DNA of 64,000 bases from Nitrospira sp. Lineage in GTDB: Bacteria > Nitrospirota > Nitrospiria > Nitrospirales > Nitrospiraceae. The stretch lies in NCBI GenBank assembly GCA_022842445.1, contig JALHPO010000001.1, positions 295,144-359,143 on the forward strand, in the 5' to 3' direction. The position numbers were made by a program, and so were the translations under genes. Each line of letters begins with the position of its first letter. Position 1 is the stretch's first letter. The notes beneath the pieces were generated by a model. The model saw only the letters and a program-made list of their open reading frames with translations. It was not told the origin of the DNA and did not search any database. This document shows, one piece after another, positions 8,001 to 16,451 of the stretch.

Positions 8001-8177
8001 TTAGGCTGTTTGCAAGAATGTGTCGAGGCGGGCCGGGGCTCGGGGTGGCGCGCGGGTGGGCAAGCCCAGATGCGCGAGAATCTTGCCGATCACGGCTCGT
8101 ACGCGCTCTCCGCGTTCTAGCAGCATGTGAATGACATTGGCGCCGACGTGTCCTGTAGCTCCGGTAAAGACGATCAT
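8001..8177 (-). pseudogene. Chimeric relic: Rossmann N-terminus fused to transposase-like tail
   Basis: A 58-codon frame from ATG 8177 to TAA 8001. Its first 30 residues (MIVFTGATGHVGANVIHMLL...RVRAVI) are the NAD(P)-binding start of an NmrA/epimerase-type protein with the GxTGxxG motif. The remaining 28 (GKILAHLGLPTRAPPRAP...) match in style the C-terminal tail of rolling-circle-type transposases. The two are in frame across the junction, so this is a deletion or insertion scar joining two former genes. Neither part can be functional alone. Confidence 0.6.
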
Positions 8178-8216
8178 GCGCTACCAAATGCCACTTCTGC
8201 TGGCCGATGTCGAAGG

Positions 8217-9353
8217 TCAGTGCGAGGCGGTCGTGAGGGTTGGCTCTGGCGTAACCACCGCGGTTTTGAGCTGGGGCGGCAGGCGGCGAGCAGGCACGAC
8301 AAAGGGCGGCGGCAACGGACATTGGGTACAAGGTCCGCGCATGGGTACCGTAAGTGAGCGGCCGAGCTTGAGGAAGGTGCTGCGCATACCGTTCGCGCGC
8401 TGAATCATGCGAACGCTGCTGCCGTACTTGCGCGCGATGTGGCCGATCGTATCGCCGCTGCGCACTCGGTGCGAGACCTTGTTTTCGTCAGGGCGCTTGG
8501 CGAGCAACGGCTGCACGCGGCGACCAAGCTCTTGCGAGCGCGGCGAGAAGAAGCGGACATGGAAATGATCACGGTGGCGGCGCGCATGCTGAACGAGCGA
8601 TGCGGTTCCCGCGTGAAACAACGAGTCGAGCCACTCTTTGTCTTCGCCCTGCGCGAGCGCGTGTTCGTAGAGGACGTTCTGAATACGGCGATCGGCCAGG
8701 ATCACTTGCACGTCTGTTTGGGTCACGATCGCGCGAATGAGCGCCCAGTTGCGCGCGGGATCGATCAATTTTTCACGGGCGCGCGGCAATCCACCAGGAC
8801 CAACGTCGTTTTTGTAGAAGAAGCCAAGGTCAACGTCGCGCCCCGATTGGTGGCTCCTGTGTGGGCGCACATATCCGCCGTCCTTTTTGCCAATGTGGTT
8901 CACGCGCAGCGGGACCGAATCTGGGAACTGCGCTTTGACCAGCCGCGCCGCCGCAGACAAATAGTCGACCGTCTCTTGTGTGCCCCAGGCGTACTCGGGG
9001 ACCACCAACGTCCAGGCGGGATCTTGTGACATTTTGACGGCGCCAATCATGCGCCCCGATTCGGCGAAGCCCACCGAGATGGAACCCAGCGACGCGAGGT
9101 CGCCGCAAAAACGTTTGTCCAAGTCTTGGTCTGTGAGGTCCGTCGTATAACGAATGGTATCATCGAGTGGGACGTTGGCGCCTGAGATCGCTTCCGATTC
9201 TGGGTCGATGCCGTTTGCTGGCTCGGCCTCATCCTCATCGTGGTCATCCGCTTCTTCTTCGGCTTCCACAGCGACGGGCTGTGAGGTGGGCTCCTCGGCC
9301 CAGGCGGTGGCGTAAAGAAAGGACGTCAAAATCAGAATAGAGGATCGAATCAC
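8217..9353 (-). CDS. Penicillin-insensitive murein endopeptidase (MepA-like) with C-terminal LysM
   Basis: 378 aa from a GTG at 9353, which follows AGGAG by 9 nt and opens a signal peptide (VIRSSILILTSFLYATAWA); a TTG at 9356 is equally placed. An acidic linker precedes the M74 peptidase domain. Zinc-ligand motifs of MepA are visible: RPHRSHQSGRDVDLGFF (about residues 170-185) and HRDHFHVRF (about 275). MepA enzymes cut D-Ala-mDAP cross-links in the periplasm. A LysM unit follows near residues 305-350 (HRVRSGDTIGHIARKYG), adding peptidoglycan binding that classic MepA lacks. The gene lies between two copies of a 67-bp direct repeat, so it may be a transferred cassette. Confidence 0.88.
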   Translation of the reverse strand: MIRSSILILTSFLYATAWAEEPTSQPVAVEAEEEADDHDEDEAEPANGIDPESEAISGANVPLDDTIRYTTDLTDQDLDKRFCGDLASLGSISVGFAESGRMIGAVKMSQDPAWTLVVPEYAWGTQETVDYLSAAARLVKAQFPDSVPLRVNHIGKKDGGYVRPHRSHQSGRDVDLGFFYKNDVGPGGLPRAREKLIDPARNWALIRAIVTQTDVQVILADRRIQNVLYEHALAQGEDKEWLDSLFHAGTASLVQHARRHRDHFHVRFFSPRSQELGRRVQPLLAKRPDENKVSHRVRSGDTIGHIARKYGSSVRMIQRANGMRSTFLKLGRSLTVPMRGPCTQCPLPPPFVVPARRLPPQLKTAVVTPEPTLTTASH

Positions 9354-9419
9354 CAACCAAATCTCCTGCCGCAAACACCAAGGATTCCCGGTGCATGGCC
9401 GGCGCGTCAACTATTTGGG

Positions 9420-9486
9420 GGGAATAGGAATTTTAAAAGGCCTTTTTGACGTGACCGTAAATTACCAAAGAGCCCGGTGCGGGGTC
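9420..9486 (+). repeat. Direct repeat R1, right copy
   Basis: Second copy of the 67-bp repeat at 7761-7827, 3 mismatches, same orientation, 67 bp upstream of the endopeptidase start. Confidence 0.85.
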
Positions 9487-9664
9487 AATTCGCAGACGTT
9501 CCCGTCTGAAAGGCGGGGTCGGAACAATGGGGTCGCATCTTGTAATCATACATTGGGGAGACCGTCCGACAGATGTGCGCTTGCGCTCAGCAGAAACAGC
9601 AAGCTAATGGATCGGCACCGATCCCAGATGTATTGCTTTATCTCAATGGGAATGTCGTTTTGAT

Positions 9665-9728
9665 GTTGATCACGTCATTCCATTGGACCACCTGATAGCG
9701 GTCAGTCGTGTACGTCCGCTGTGGGTCG
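9665..9728 (+). repeat. Direct repeat R2, right copy
   Basis: 64-bp partner of 7607-7670, about 78% identical by eye. The surrounding 9487-9840 shows no supportable gene. Confidence 0.65.
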
Positions 9729-9840
9729 AAAGCGGTCGTTTAACGCATGTGCCAGAGTTGTTCGTCACCGCGCATGACACAGAGAACCCACGATAAGAAC
9801 GAACCGACAATGACATGCGAACTTCGCAGGGAGGCGTATT

Positions 9841-10128
9841 CTAGGAAATCTTGGAAGCTAAGTCCAACACCACTTCCTGGGCAACGACCGGTCGGTTGCT
9901 GCCCACCAGCACATAGGGTCTAGCGCGGCGGCGGCGGCCCACTCGACAAGATCCCGGCGGACAGCGTCGAAGACCTCCGTCGCTGAAACCCATCACCGAG
10001 GCAAGCTCCGGCGACTCTACGCGCAGCGGATGCTCAACAATCGGAAAGCCTTTGAGGTAATCGTCAACGAATGAAGGAGAAAGTTCAGGGTTGATCTGGG
10101 CTGGTGAGATCAGGCTGTGACTCATCAA
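9841..10128 (-). pseudogene. Small frameshifted gene remnant
   Basis: The annotatable frame (95 codons) looks protein-like at both ends (SPSFVDDYLKGFPIVEHPL at the start, PYVLVGSNRPVVAQEVVLDL at the end), but the middle is an Arg/Cys-rich shift product. In the neighbouring frame the middle reads VFDAVRRDLVEWAAAA, a credible helix. Two compensating frame changes, the second near a GCC run around 9930-9940, would restore one protein. It overlaps the end of the upstream small gene by 44 bp. Family not recognised; decay or sequencing error are both possible. Confidence 0.4.
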
Positions 10129-10369
10129 ACGTAAATTTCAATTCCATTGGAAGCCCGTCTCGTGGTGAAGCAGACATCGTGATAAATGCTTCCCCTAGTT
10201 TCTTGGCTACTTCAATCGGGACCATAAGTGTTCCGCCCTTCTGCATATGTTGAGTGTCGTTATTGAACAACTCTAACCACACCCAGTCATCTGACCCCCG
10301 AACAACAATCGAATAGCATTCGATACAGGAACCGCCATACACATTGTCCATTTCGACGCTCAAGCGCAT
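10085..10369 (-). CDS. Hypothetical protein, 94 aa
   Basis: ATG at 10369 is preceded by a good GAGGTAAGG ribosome site, which supports translation. Sequence begins MRLSVEMDNVYGGSCIECYS and includes WVWLELFNNDTQHMQKGGTL and a VAKKLGEAF helix; there is no signal peptide or membrane segment. I recognise no family. It is orphan cargo of element 1, followed by the frameshifted remnant at 9841-10128. Confidence 0.55.
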   Translation of the reverse strand: MRLSVEMDNVYGGSCIECYSIVVRGSDDWVWLELFNNDTQHMQKGGTLMVPIEVAKKLGEAFITMSASPRDGLPMELKFTFDESQPDLTSPDQP

Positions 10370-10481
10370 TACCTTACCTCATTTCAACAGTTACCACAGA
10401 TCGTCTGTAACCGGCGCCAGGCGCAGATTAGCCGATTTCATGCGCTAGGGACAATGGAAACATGTTAGGTAGTCGAAAAGA

Positions 10482-10507
10482 CTTAGGTCTAGGTTGTCTA
10501 GACTAAG
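10482..10507 (+). promoter_or_regulatory. Imperfect palindrome upstream of the PilZ gene
   Basis: CTTAGGTCTAG and CTAGACTAAG form inverted arms around GTTGT, with one bulged base. A related CTTAGCTAG motif occurs nearer the gene, and a near-identical CTAG[AG]TTGTCTA core plus CTAAG recurs at 17495-17517. It looks like an operator for a dimeric regulator. Confidence 0.4.
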
Positions 10508-10583
10508 AACATGCAGGTTCACTGGTTCTTCGCCTAGGGATTCTACGAACCCGTAGGGACAAATGGACCTATTGACGCCCATT

Positions 10584-10601
10584 GAGTCTTAGCTAGACTT
10601 A
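10584..10601 (+). promoter_or_regulatory. Second CTTAG/CTAG motif before the PilZ gene
   Basis: AGTCTTAGCTAGACTTA-type sequence, an inverted AGTCT/AGACT pair about 20-40 bp before the start codon and just before the ribosome site. It resembles the palindrome at 10482-10507. Confidence 0.35.
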
Positions 10602-10622
10602 AAGTAACAAAGGAGGTGCTCT

Positions 10623-11354
10623 ATGGAGGCGCACGCCATACACATGGAGCAGCGGCGGTTTCCTCGCCAGCCCGTCCGAGTAGAGACCATGTTTTCTCCC
10701 GACGGGACCCGAATCGAGGATGGGCTCGTCCTCGATTTATCCCAGAGAGGGTGTCGGATTGTCAGCGCCTGGCAGCCCGCAGCGGGATCTTTCCTGCAAC
10801 TTCAGCTTCGGCCACAAAATCATACGTTTATTTTGATCCCTCAAGCGACGGTCCAGTGGGTGAAGGACGGCGTGTTCGGTGTGGCGTTCACCCAGATCCC
10901 GGACCTTGAAGCAGGCACGCTCACACGCTTTCTGTGGTCCTTCTGCACTACGCCAGAACAAGCGAAGCCTTTTGTGACTGTCCAAGCGTTGAAGGAGAAG
11001 CACTTGAGCCGGTTGGACAATCGACGAAAGTTTCCTCGCTTTGTCCTGCACTGTCCCATTGCGCTGTTCACGGGAGGCGTGACGCTGGGAGATGGCCTGT
11101 GCTATGACCTGTCCGGCGGTGGCTGTGCAGTCGAGAGCGCCGCGCCTGTCGGCAAGGGCCACTATGTGTCGCTCAATTTATACCTACCGGATCACCGAGA
11201 TCCGACCACACCGCTCAACGTGGAACTCGCCGCAGTGCGATGGCTCGTTCAACAGCGGTTCGGCGTCGAGTTCATCACGATGCCGACTGCGGATCAACAG
11301 CGGCTGCGTGCCTATGTCGACACGCTTGTAATCAAATCTATGCTTTGTTCGTGA
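10623..11354 (+). CDS. Tandem PilZ-domain protein
   Basis: 243 aa with a near-perfect AAAGGAGGTG ribosome site before ATG 10623. There are two PilZ-like halves: residues about 9-105 begin EQRRFPRQPVRVE and continue LVLDLSQRGCRIVS; residues about 133-235 begin DNRRKFPRFVLHCPIALF and continue LCYDLSGGGCAVES. Each carries the Rxx(x)R plus DxSxxG signature used to bind cyclic di-GMP. No other domain is present, so it is likely a c-di-GMP effector acting by protein contact. Its strong ribosome site and palindromic upstream elements suggest high, regulated expression. Confidence 0.85.
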   Translation: MEAHAIHMEQRRFPRQPVRVETMFSPDGTRIEDGLVLDLSQRGCRIVSAWQPAAGSFLQLQLRPQNHTFILIPQATVQWVKDGVFGVAFTQIPDLEAGTLTRFLWSFCTTPEQAKPFVTVQALKEKHLSRLDNRRKFPRFVLHCPIALFTGGVTLGDGLCYDLSGGGCAVESAAPVGKGHYVSLNLYLPDHRDPTTPLNVELAAVRWLVQQRFGVEFITMPTADQQRLRAYVDTLVIKSMLCS

Positions 11355-11625
11355 GAACAACGGGCATCCAATTCGGATCGTCGAACGGCTCGGTCTGCCC
11401 GGAGACGATCCTTCACCTGCTTAATCGCAAGAACAGGGAGGAAATCCTGAATGCGAGTCCGCACGGCTGTAGCGCGACCGGTTGGTCATTGCACACCCTC
11501 TTGGTGATACCCAGGATCTTCGTCCACCATGACGCGAAACATTCTGCTCGGGTCCCTCTTCGGTGGAATGGGCGGTTCAGGTTGGGCACCTTGCTAAAGG
11601 CAGAATTGGGAACACACAAAATGCA
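11355..11625. other. Gap before the second att site, no supported gene
   Basis: Minus-strand frames contain a short protein-like run (FRVMVDEDPGYHQEG near 11500-11545) interrupted by stops. It may be gene debris; nothing is recognisable. Confidence 0.35.
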
Positions 11626-11643
11626 GGTGCCACTAGTGGCACC
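11626..11643. repeat. 18-bp perfect palindrome with integrase arm octamer (right end of element 1)
   Basis: GGTGCCACTAGTGGCACC is a perfect inverted pair of the GTGGCACC octamer seen three times beside attL. A diverged counterpart (GCCAGCAGTGGCACC) lies at about 21356-21370, the right end of element 2. This fits right-arm integrase binding sites. Confidence 0.5.
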
Positions 11644-11681
11644 TGGTTCTGTAACTCATTGATTTTCCATGACATGCAATG

Positions 11682-12122
11682 TCACTTTTTGCACTGCACT
11701 TTCAGCTTATCTATTTGATCTTGCTCACTTTCTTCCGGTCCTGAAAAGGCTGGTGTTGACAGTTCGATTCTGTCCCTCGGCACCATCTTTCCACCACTTA
11801 CGTGATTACCAATTAGTTCCAGGTAAGACGGTGGCGTCTTTACTGGAACCGGGAAGGCTTCTTCCTGCTTTTTATCCCCGACTTTGCCGCGGAGTTTCTG
11901 CTCGATCAAGACAGCAACTCTGGTAACCGCATTCCATACCGCGAATCTCAACCGCAACGCCGCACGGGCAAGATCATTGATTGGAATGGCCTTCGCAACA
12001 AATTTATCGGACCTCTGTCCAGGCGATGAAGCGAGCCATTATCCAACTCCGCGTTGCACTAACCGTACTTCCTGAATATCGACCAACTTTATTTCACACA
12101 TCTCGGTCTATAGCGCGATAAT
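11682..12122 (-). pseudogene. Decayed second tyrosine integrase
   Basis: Reading one frame from 12122 to 11682 gives a clear match in pattern to the first integrase: VQRGVG-stop-WLASSPGQ aligns with MQRGDGWWLVPSPGQ and INDLARAAL with LTDLACEAL. The sequence then jumps to RLRFAVWNAVTRVAVL, aligned with ARLRDAVIRLEAF. In-frame stops lie at 12110-12108 (TAG) and 12041-12039 (TAA), the segment with the HxxR box and tyrosine is deleted, and the first catalytic Arg is lost. The 3' end again runs antisense through the att core. It is the dead integrase of element 2. Confidence 0.75.
11742..11785 (+). repeat. Internal att site between the two elements
   Basis: 44-bp copy of the tRNA-Phe 3' end with one C-to-T change at 11757. 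Downstream similarity to the sequence after the tRNA continues to about 11820, because a second integrase 3' end follows. Confidence 0.9.
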
Positions 12123-12961
12123 GGCAACTTGAGCCCTCGCGTCTTTATTCACCCCGCTCCGGTGGTCCCACCTGTGAGACCGGCGCATTCGCCTGACCGT
12201 GCGATGCCCGATCATACAACTCCCGCCCCCTTGTGGATTGATTCCCTATACCCATCACCCCGCCCGAATCACGGGAACCGACATGGCGCACCATAAGATA
12301 CCCGGCGCGGATGTCTCCGGGATAATCAGAATAGCATCGAACTCACTACAGGATAACGGAGTCGCACAGGGCGTGATCACTTGCGCATTTGCGGGGAGGG
12401 TCACGCCGGGCACGACGCGTCGATTCTCCTTCCTTTACGTCTAACATACTCCTGCACGCTGCCTTCAGCTTTCACCATCATGATGCGGTCCTTCTCGTTG
12501 ACCCTCCCCTGATTTCAGGAGCGTGATGGAATTGGAGGCCAGCATGGCAACACCTTTACGACGGCACTTTCTGTTGCGCTCAAGTCCGAGTCCGTTCGGC
12601 TCACTTAGGAATCAAATCGGCGGATGGCCCAAGCGTGGCGTGGGATCTTTCTGAGGTTGGAACCGTCTCGTAGTCCCAACTAGCTGCGATCGATTCCTGA
12701 AAGTGAGCACTTTGCGACAGATTAGCAATCTCGTTCAGGCCATACTTCACCAAAGCATTTGGGAGAGCTGCAGAACATCAAGAATGTTCCATGAGCTCCA
12801 TGTCCTCAATGTGGGACAGCCGACTCCCGAAGATAATGATTGATAGAAATACGACACGTTAAAGAGGCCGGTCCCAAAGGGCTGCTACAAGCTGTCCCAC
12901 GATGCGGGAGTGGGAACACTGACACCAGACGCACCCGCGCAATCAGAAGGGAGAGAACATC
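12123..12961. other. Long gap in element 2 with at most one short frame
   Basis: No recognisable gene. A minus-strand GTG frame of 52 codons at 12255-12413 (PGVTLPANAQVITPC...EFDAILIIPETS...) looks protein-like and has GGAG about 12 nt upstream, so it could be a small gene or a gene tail, but I cannot name it. The remainder shows no feature I can support. Confidence 0.35.
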
Positions 12962-13219
12962 ATGCAAACATTCGTAACGTTCCTTTTAGCCGCAAGCTTA
13001 GCCGCTCTGACAGGCTGTTCCTCATATGTGAAACAGTCTGAGGTATGTCAGAATGGCTATTACGGCTATGCTCAACATGGCCTCTGCCCTGACCCTGCAC
13101 CGAAGGCTAAGATCCCCGATGCATCGAAGGATACGGAGGCCCGTATCGCGATTCTCGAAAGAGAAAATCAACGGTTGGCTAATGAGTTGAACGCCCTGCA
13201 GCAGAGAACTGCGCCTTGA
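12962..13219 (+). CDS. Small coiled-coil lipoprotein
   Basis: 85 aa with a GGGAGAG ribosome site before ATG 12962. Signal sequence with lipobox LTGC puts the lipid-modified Cys at residue 19. A short Tyr/Gly segment (NGYYGYAQHG) is followed by a C-terminal heptad-rich helix (ARIAILERENQRLANELNAL) likely to oligomerise. Similar Lpp-like small lipoproteins sit in the outer membrane. No family name is justified. First gene of the element 2 cargo. Confidence 0.7.
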   Translation: MQTFVTFLLAASLAALTGCSSYVKQSEVCQNGYYGYAQHGLCPDPAPKAKIPDASKDTEARIAILERENQRLANELNALQQRTAP

Positions 13220-13443
13220 GCAGCCATGGGAGCGGTTTGGAGCAGCAGCTCACAGCTGTTACCGATATCAGTACCTGGCCTCCAGGCTGAGCAAGGATTT
13301 CGACGGCTCAAGACGGAAGTGGCGCTTCCACTTGAATCGGAGGCTGATGCGTGTTCGTGACTACGCACCGGCTCAACCTTCTGCAATCGCACTCCGAGCC
13401 GTGATCTAAACCGAGTCCTAGGATCCTCTCAAGGCCTGTAGCG

Positions 13444-14448
13444 ATGCGCGACGTGATTATTATTGGAGCGGGGCTCGCTGGTCTTTCTGCGGCGCTCTAC
13501 CTTGGCCGTAGCAAACGAGATACTCTACTTATTCACTCGAGCCGATCTATGGCCAAATGGGAACCTCAGGTGGAGAACTATCTGGGATTCCCGGAAGGCA
13601 TCTCAGGATCGGCGTTGCTTGATCACGGCATGATCCAAGTGGCGAAGTATGGTGTCGAGACCGTTGAGGATGAGATCCAGTCCTTGAGGACACGCGGGGA
13701 AACATTTCGAATAAAAGGGACAAGACAGACTTACGACGCGAAACGAGTCTTGCTCGCCACAGGTTTAACTCATCTTCCACCGGATATTCCTGGTGTCAAG
13801 CAATGTCTTGGCACCAGCCTCTTCTTTTGTAAGGATTGTGACGCCCATCGCCTACAAGGCAAACGAATTGCGATCATGGGACGAAACAATGAGGCCGTGG
13901 ACTATGCCCTCGGCATGCTGATGTTCACATCATGCGTGACGCTCGTCACGAGTGGCGGCGAACTCGTATGGGACGAAGAGCATGCTCAATGGTTGGAGGA
14001 ATATCATATCCCGGTACGTCAGGAAAACGTTGTAACCCTGAACCATACGGAGGGGCGGCTCGAAAGCATTGAGTTCGTCCGGGGGGAACCGACCAAAGCC
14101 GATGCAATTTTTACCACACGCGGTGACGTGCCCCACAGCACCCTTGCCGAAGGTGTTGGCGCTTCGCTCGACAACGAGGGTCAAATCATCGTAGATGCGT
14201 ATTTGAGGACGACTGTGCCCGGCCTCTATGCCGCAGGGTGTGTGACGGCAGCTAATTGTCAAATGATCATCGCAGCCGGTCAAGGGGCTGCCGGAGGCCA
14301 AGCTATTAACAGAGATCTGTTTGAATCAAGTTTGCGGCAGCACGCATTACCTTGTTGGCGAACGGATGATCGGTCGGATGAGGGCCCGAGATCAACTCGT
14401 ACATTGAAGTGTTCTATAATCCCCCTACCCGTGGACACAGCCATCTGA
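13444..14448 (+). CDS. Thioredoxin-reductase-like FAD/NAD(P) oxidoreductase
   Basis: 334 aa. The N-terminal FAD motif GAGLAGLSAALYLGRS (residues 8-23) and C-terminal YAAGCVTAANCQMIIAAGQGA fix it in the TrxB family. The redox pair is CKDC (about residue 130) rather than the usual CATC. The NADPH Rossmann motif is degenerate (GRNNEAVDYA in place of GGGDSAxxEA), and the HRR arginines that bind the 2'-phosphate are not evident. It may therefore use NADH or another reductant such as ferredoxin, or be flavin-only. The last about 40 residues beyond the family end are atypical. It sits with catalase and hemerythrin genes, suggesting a redox-stress role. Confidence 0.8.
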   Translation: MRDVIIIGAGLAGLSAALYLGRSKRDTLLIHSSRSMAKWEPQVENYLGFPEGISGSALLDHGMIQVAKYGVETVEDEIQSLRTRGETFRIKGTRQTYDAKRVLLATGLTHLPPDIPGVKQCLGTSLFFCKDCDAHRLQGKRIAIMGRNNEAVDYALGMLMFTSCVTLVTSGGELVWDEEHAQWLEEYHIPVRQENVVTLNHTEGRLESIEFVRGEPTKADAIFTTRGDVPHSTLAEGVGASLDNEGQIIVDAYLRTTVPGLYAAGCVTAANCQMIIAAGQGAAGGQAINRDLFESSLRQHALPCWRTDDRSDEGPRSTRTLKCSIIPLPVDTAI

Positions 14449-14519
14449 GCGTTGTCAGTCCAGCGGCGTTTGAAGTCAGGCCCAAACGGCTTAACTACCA
14501 GCACCAATGTAGCAGGCAT

Positions 14520-14546
14520 GAGGAGGGCGGTCGCACCGCCCTCCTC
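14520..14546. terminator. Strong hairpin between convergent genes
   Basis: A 12-bp perfect stem GAGGAGGGCGGT / ACCGCCCTCCTC with loop CGC stands between the oxidoreductase stop (14448) and the next gene's stop (14578). No T-run follows on either side, so it may act as an RNA end stabiliser or weak bidirectional terminator. Confidence 0.55.
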
Positions 14547-14577
14547 GACGGTGGCGTATGGGCCTTCGTTGGTTCTG

Positions 14578-15540
14578 CTATGCCGCCCTTCGGACTACCG
14601 TCCGCTCCTCACCTTCGCTCAGCTGATTACCGGGAATACCGAGTGTACCGCCACCAAGGGAAGCGAGCAGAGAGAACAGCGCTAAGAGAAACATCCACCC
14701 CGCAGCAGACGCGAGATTTTTGATCCCCGCATTGGCCGCTTCGAGCGACTGTTCCTTCACTTCACGCGCCTTATCTTTGAGCGGTTCAATGACCCCGAGG
14801 GTGAATTGCACCACTTCCTGCGCTTGGGTCTTGGACATCCCCAGCTTGTTGACCATAATATTGATCGCCGCATCTTTATCTGACGCCGCTAACTTCTCCT
14901 GAATTTCAGCCACCGCACTGTCGGTGACTTGGCTCAGCGACTGGCCGCTCCGGACCTGACGGGCAGCCTCCTGCGCGTTTTTCTTGATCTCACCGGGTTG
15001 TAGCTCAGATTTTTGGGTCGCTTGCAGGACCGACTCAATCTGTTTTTTTAGGCCTTCTGCGGACACGTTCAGATTGATGACGTCCACTTTCTCGACCGCC
15101 TTCGAGACAGCCGCACTGACGCTTTGACCGGCGCCTTGACTGAACGCCTGGAGGCCCGAGCCGAATGCGCTGAATAGGCCGCCGACCATCGTGGCCATAG
15201 CCGTGGTGGCGAGCCAGGTAAAGACCAACCATGTCACGCCCCATACCACTGCACCGTGATACATGCCATCTGTGCGCAGCGCTGATCCAGATAAGCGCGC
15301 CGTGACATAGCTTCCCATAAAGGCCGACATCAGCATGGAGATTCCGGTCCAAATGCCAGTGCCGAGAGGGATGCCTTGCGCGGGTTGAGACTCATCTAAA
15401 TCAACCGACCATGCGCCGATCGCCAGCCCAAGGAGTGTCAGAGTTATCTGTACCGCAATGCCGACCGCTAAGCCCGCAAAGACGGCACCCCATCGAATGT
15501 GCGACCCGTCCATACTCAACTGTCTGGTCATGATATCCAT
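14578..15540 (-). CDS. Four-helix membrane protein with long central domain, unknown function
   Basis: 320 aa from ATG 15540, chosen for the AAAGGAG ribosome site 5 nt upstream. Membrane helices are visible at about residues 18-45, 65-90 and 98-128 (GVTWLVFTWLATTAMATM), with a fourth near 280-300 (WMFLLALFSLLASLGGG). Between helices three and four lies a soluble region of about 150 residues rich in Gln, Lys and Glu, probably helical (IKKNAQEAARQVRSGQ). The N-terminal IRWGAVFAGLAVGIA pattern is seen in envelope-stress membrane proteins of many bacteria, but no function can be assigned. Confidence 0.7.
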   Translation of the reverse strand: MDIMTRQLSMDGSHIRWGAVFAGLAVGIAVQITLTLLGLAIGAWSVDLDESQPAQGIPLGTGIWTGISMLMSAFMGSYVTARLSGSALRTDGMYHGAVVWGVTWLVFTWLATTAMATMVGGLFSAFGSGLQAFSQGAGQSVSAAVSKAVEKVDVINLNVSAEGLKKQIESVLQATQKSELQPGEIKKNAQEAARQVRSGQSLSQVTDSAVAEIQEKLAASDKDAAINIMVNKLGMSKTQAQEVVQFTLGVIEPLKDKAREVKEQSLEAANAGIKNLASAAGWMFLLALFSLLASLGGGTLGIPGNQLSEGEERTVVRRAA

Positions 15541-15749
15541 AGTGCTCCTTTCAACAACACGCTCCATATCCTGGTTGCTTTTTTAATCGTGGGACTCACA
15601 AAGGGATGCGAGGCCTCCACTATTACACTAGCGGATGGTAGCCGTAGGAAGTACGGACCATGAAGCGTAAATGATTCCATAAAACCTCCTGAGCTCTGTT
15701 ATGAATCGTCGGAGAGCTTGGGACATGGCCGTCAACCGTCGTCTTGGAA

Positions 15750-16340
15750 TTATTCGGGCTCACCGAGATGCCGAAATCCTTTGAGGGCACTCTCACCGCT
15801 CCGTGGGACTTCCGAGTCTTTGTCGATATGGACATCGATCACTTCTCCCTCCTTGTTCAACGCAATTGTCACCGGGGTGCCGACCGCAAATTCTCTAAAC
15901 ATGAGGCTTTCCGGCCTCAGTTCAAAATTCTCCTCACCGCCGGCCATTGAGAGTGTTATCTGACACCGGCCATAATTGATCGAAACAAGTTTGCCGGACA
16001 TGAAACGGGGAGACACATTGTTGACTCCTTTTTTCCTGGCATCCATGATGTGGTTGCCTTCATTAATCCAAAGAATCATTTCATCCCCGACCTTAGGCGC
16101 ATCCCGGCCATACCGAACTGCGCCCGATTCAGCCAGAGTGTATGTAGTTCCCGTGGCTGTTTTTACGGTATAGAGGCCGGATTTCATCTGAGTCACCACG
16201 CCTTCAACCACTGTTTGGCCGGCTCGAATGGGCGTGATTTCTTCCGAGTGCACGGCATCAGCCTGCGCATCCGGAGCACCCATTGCTACCAGGGCTGCTA
16301 GAGCTAAAAGCGGAGCGATGGATACATATTTACCCTTCAT
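15750..16340 (-). CDS. Exported hypothetical protein with OB/SH3-like repeats
   Basis: 196 aa from ATG 16340 (GAGAGG upstream). Signal peptide with hydrophobic core LLALAALVAMGAP, cut near AQA. The mature part has short beta-rich segments (VVEGVVTQMKSGLYTVKTATG, then SGKLVSINYGRCQITLSMAG) of a kind used for small OB- or SH3-like folds, so two similar modules are plausible. No catalytic motif is seen. It lies between two other envelope-protein genes on the same strand, but gaps of over 100 bp separate them. Confidence 0.65.
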   Translation of the reverse strand: MKGKYVSIAPLLALAALVAMGAPDAQADAVHSEEITPIRAGQTVVEGVVTQMKSGLYTVKTATGTTYTLAESGAVRYGRDAPKVGDEMILWINEGNHIMDARKKGVNNVSPRFMSGKLVSINYGRCQITLSMAGGEENFELRPESLMFREFAVGTPVTIALNKEGEVIDVHIDKDSEVPRSGESALKGFRHLGEPE

Positions 16341-16451
16341 GACAACCTCTCTCACTTTTCACTGTTTGACTTGAAGTCACTCTCTCCAGTACCGGTCTAC
16401 GGCTCCGGATCGAGTCCATGGTGACTCCTTCTTGACTCCTTTGTCTCGGAG

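Noticed and set aside
8439..9029. Plus-strand 196-codon frame opposite the murein endopeptidase
   Set aside because: Shadow of the MepA-like gene, whose catalytic motifs and LysM are on the minus strand.
7761..9486. R1 copies as CRISPR or insertion-sequence ends
   Set aside because: Only two copies, no spacers, direct and not inverted, and no transposase gene inside other than a scar.
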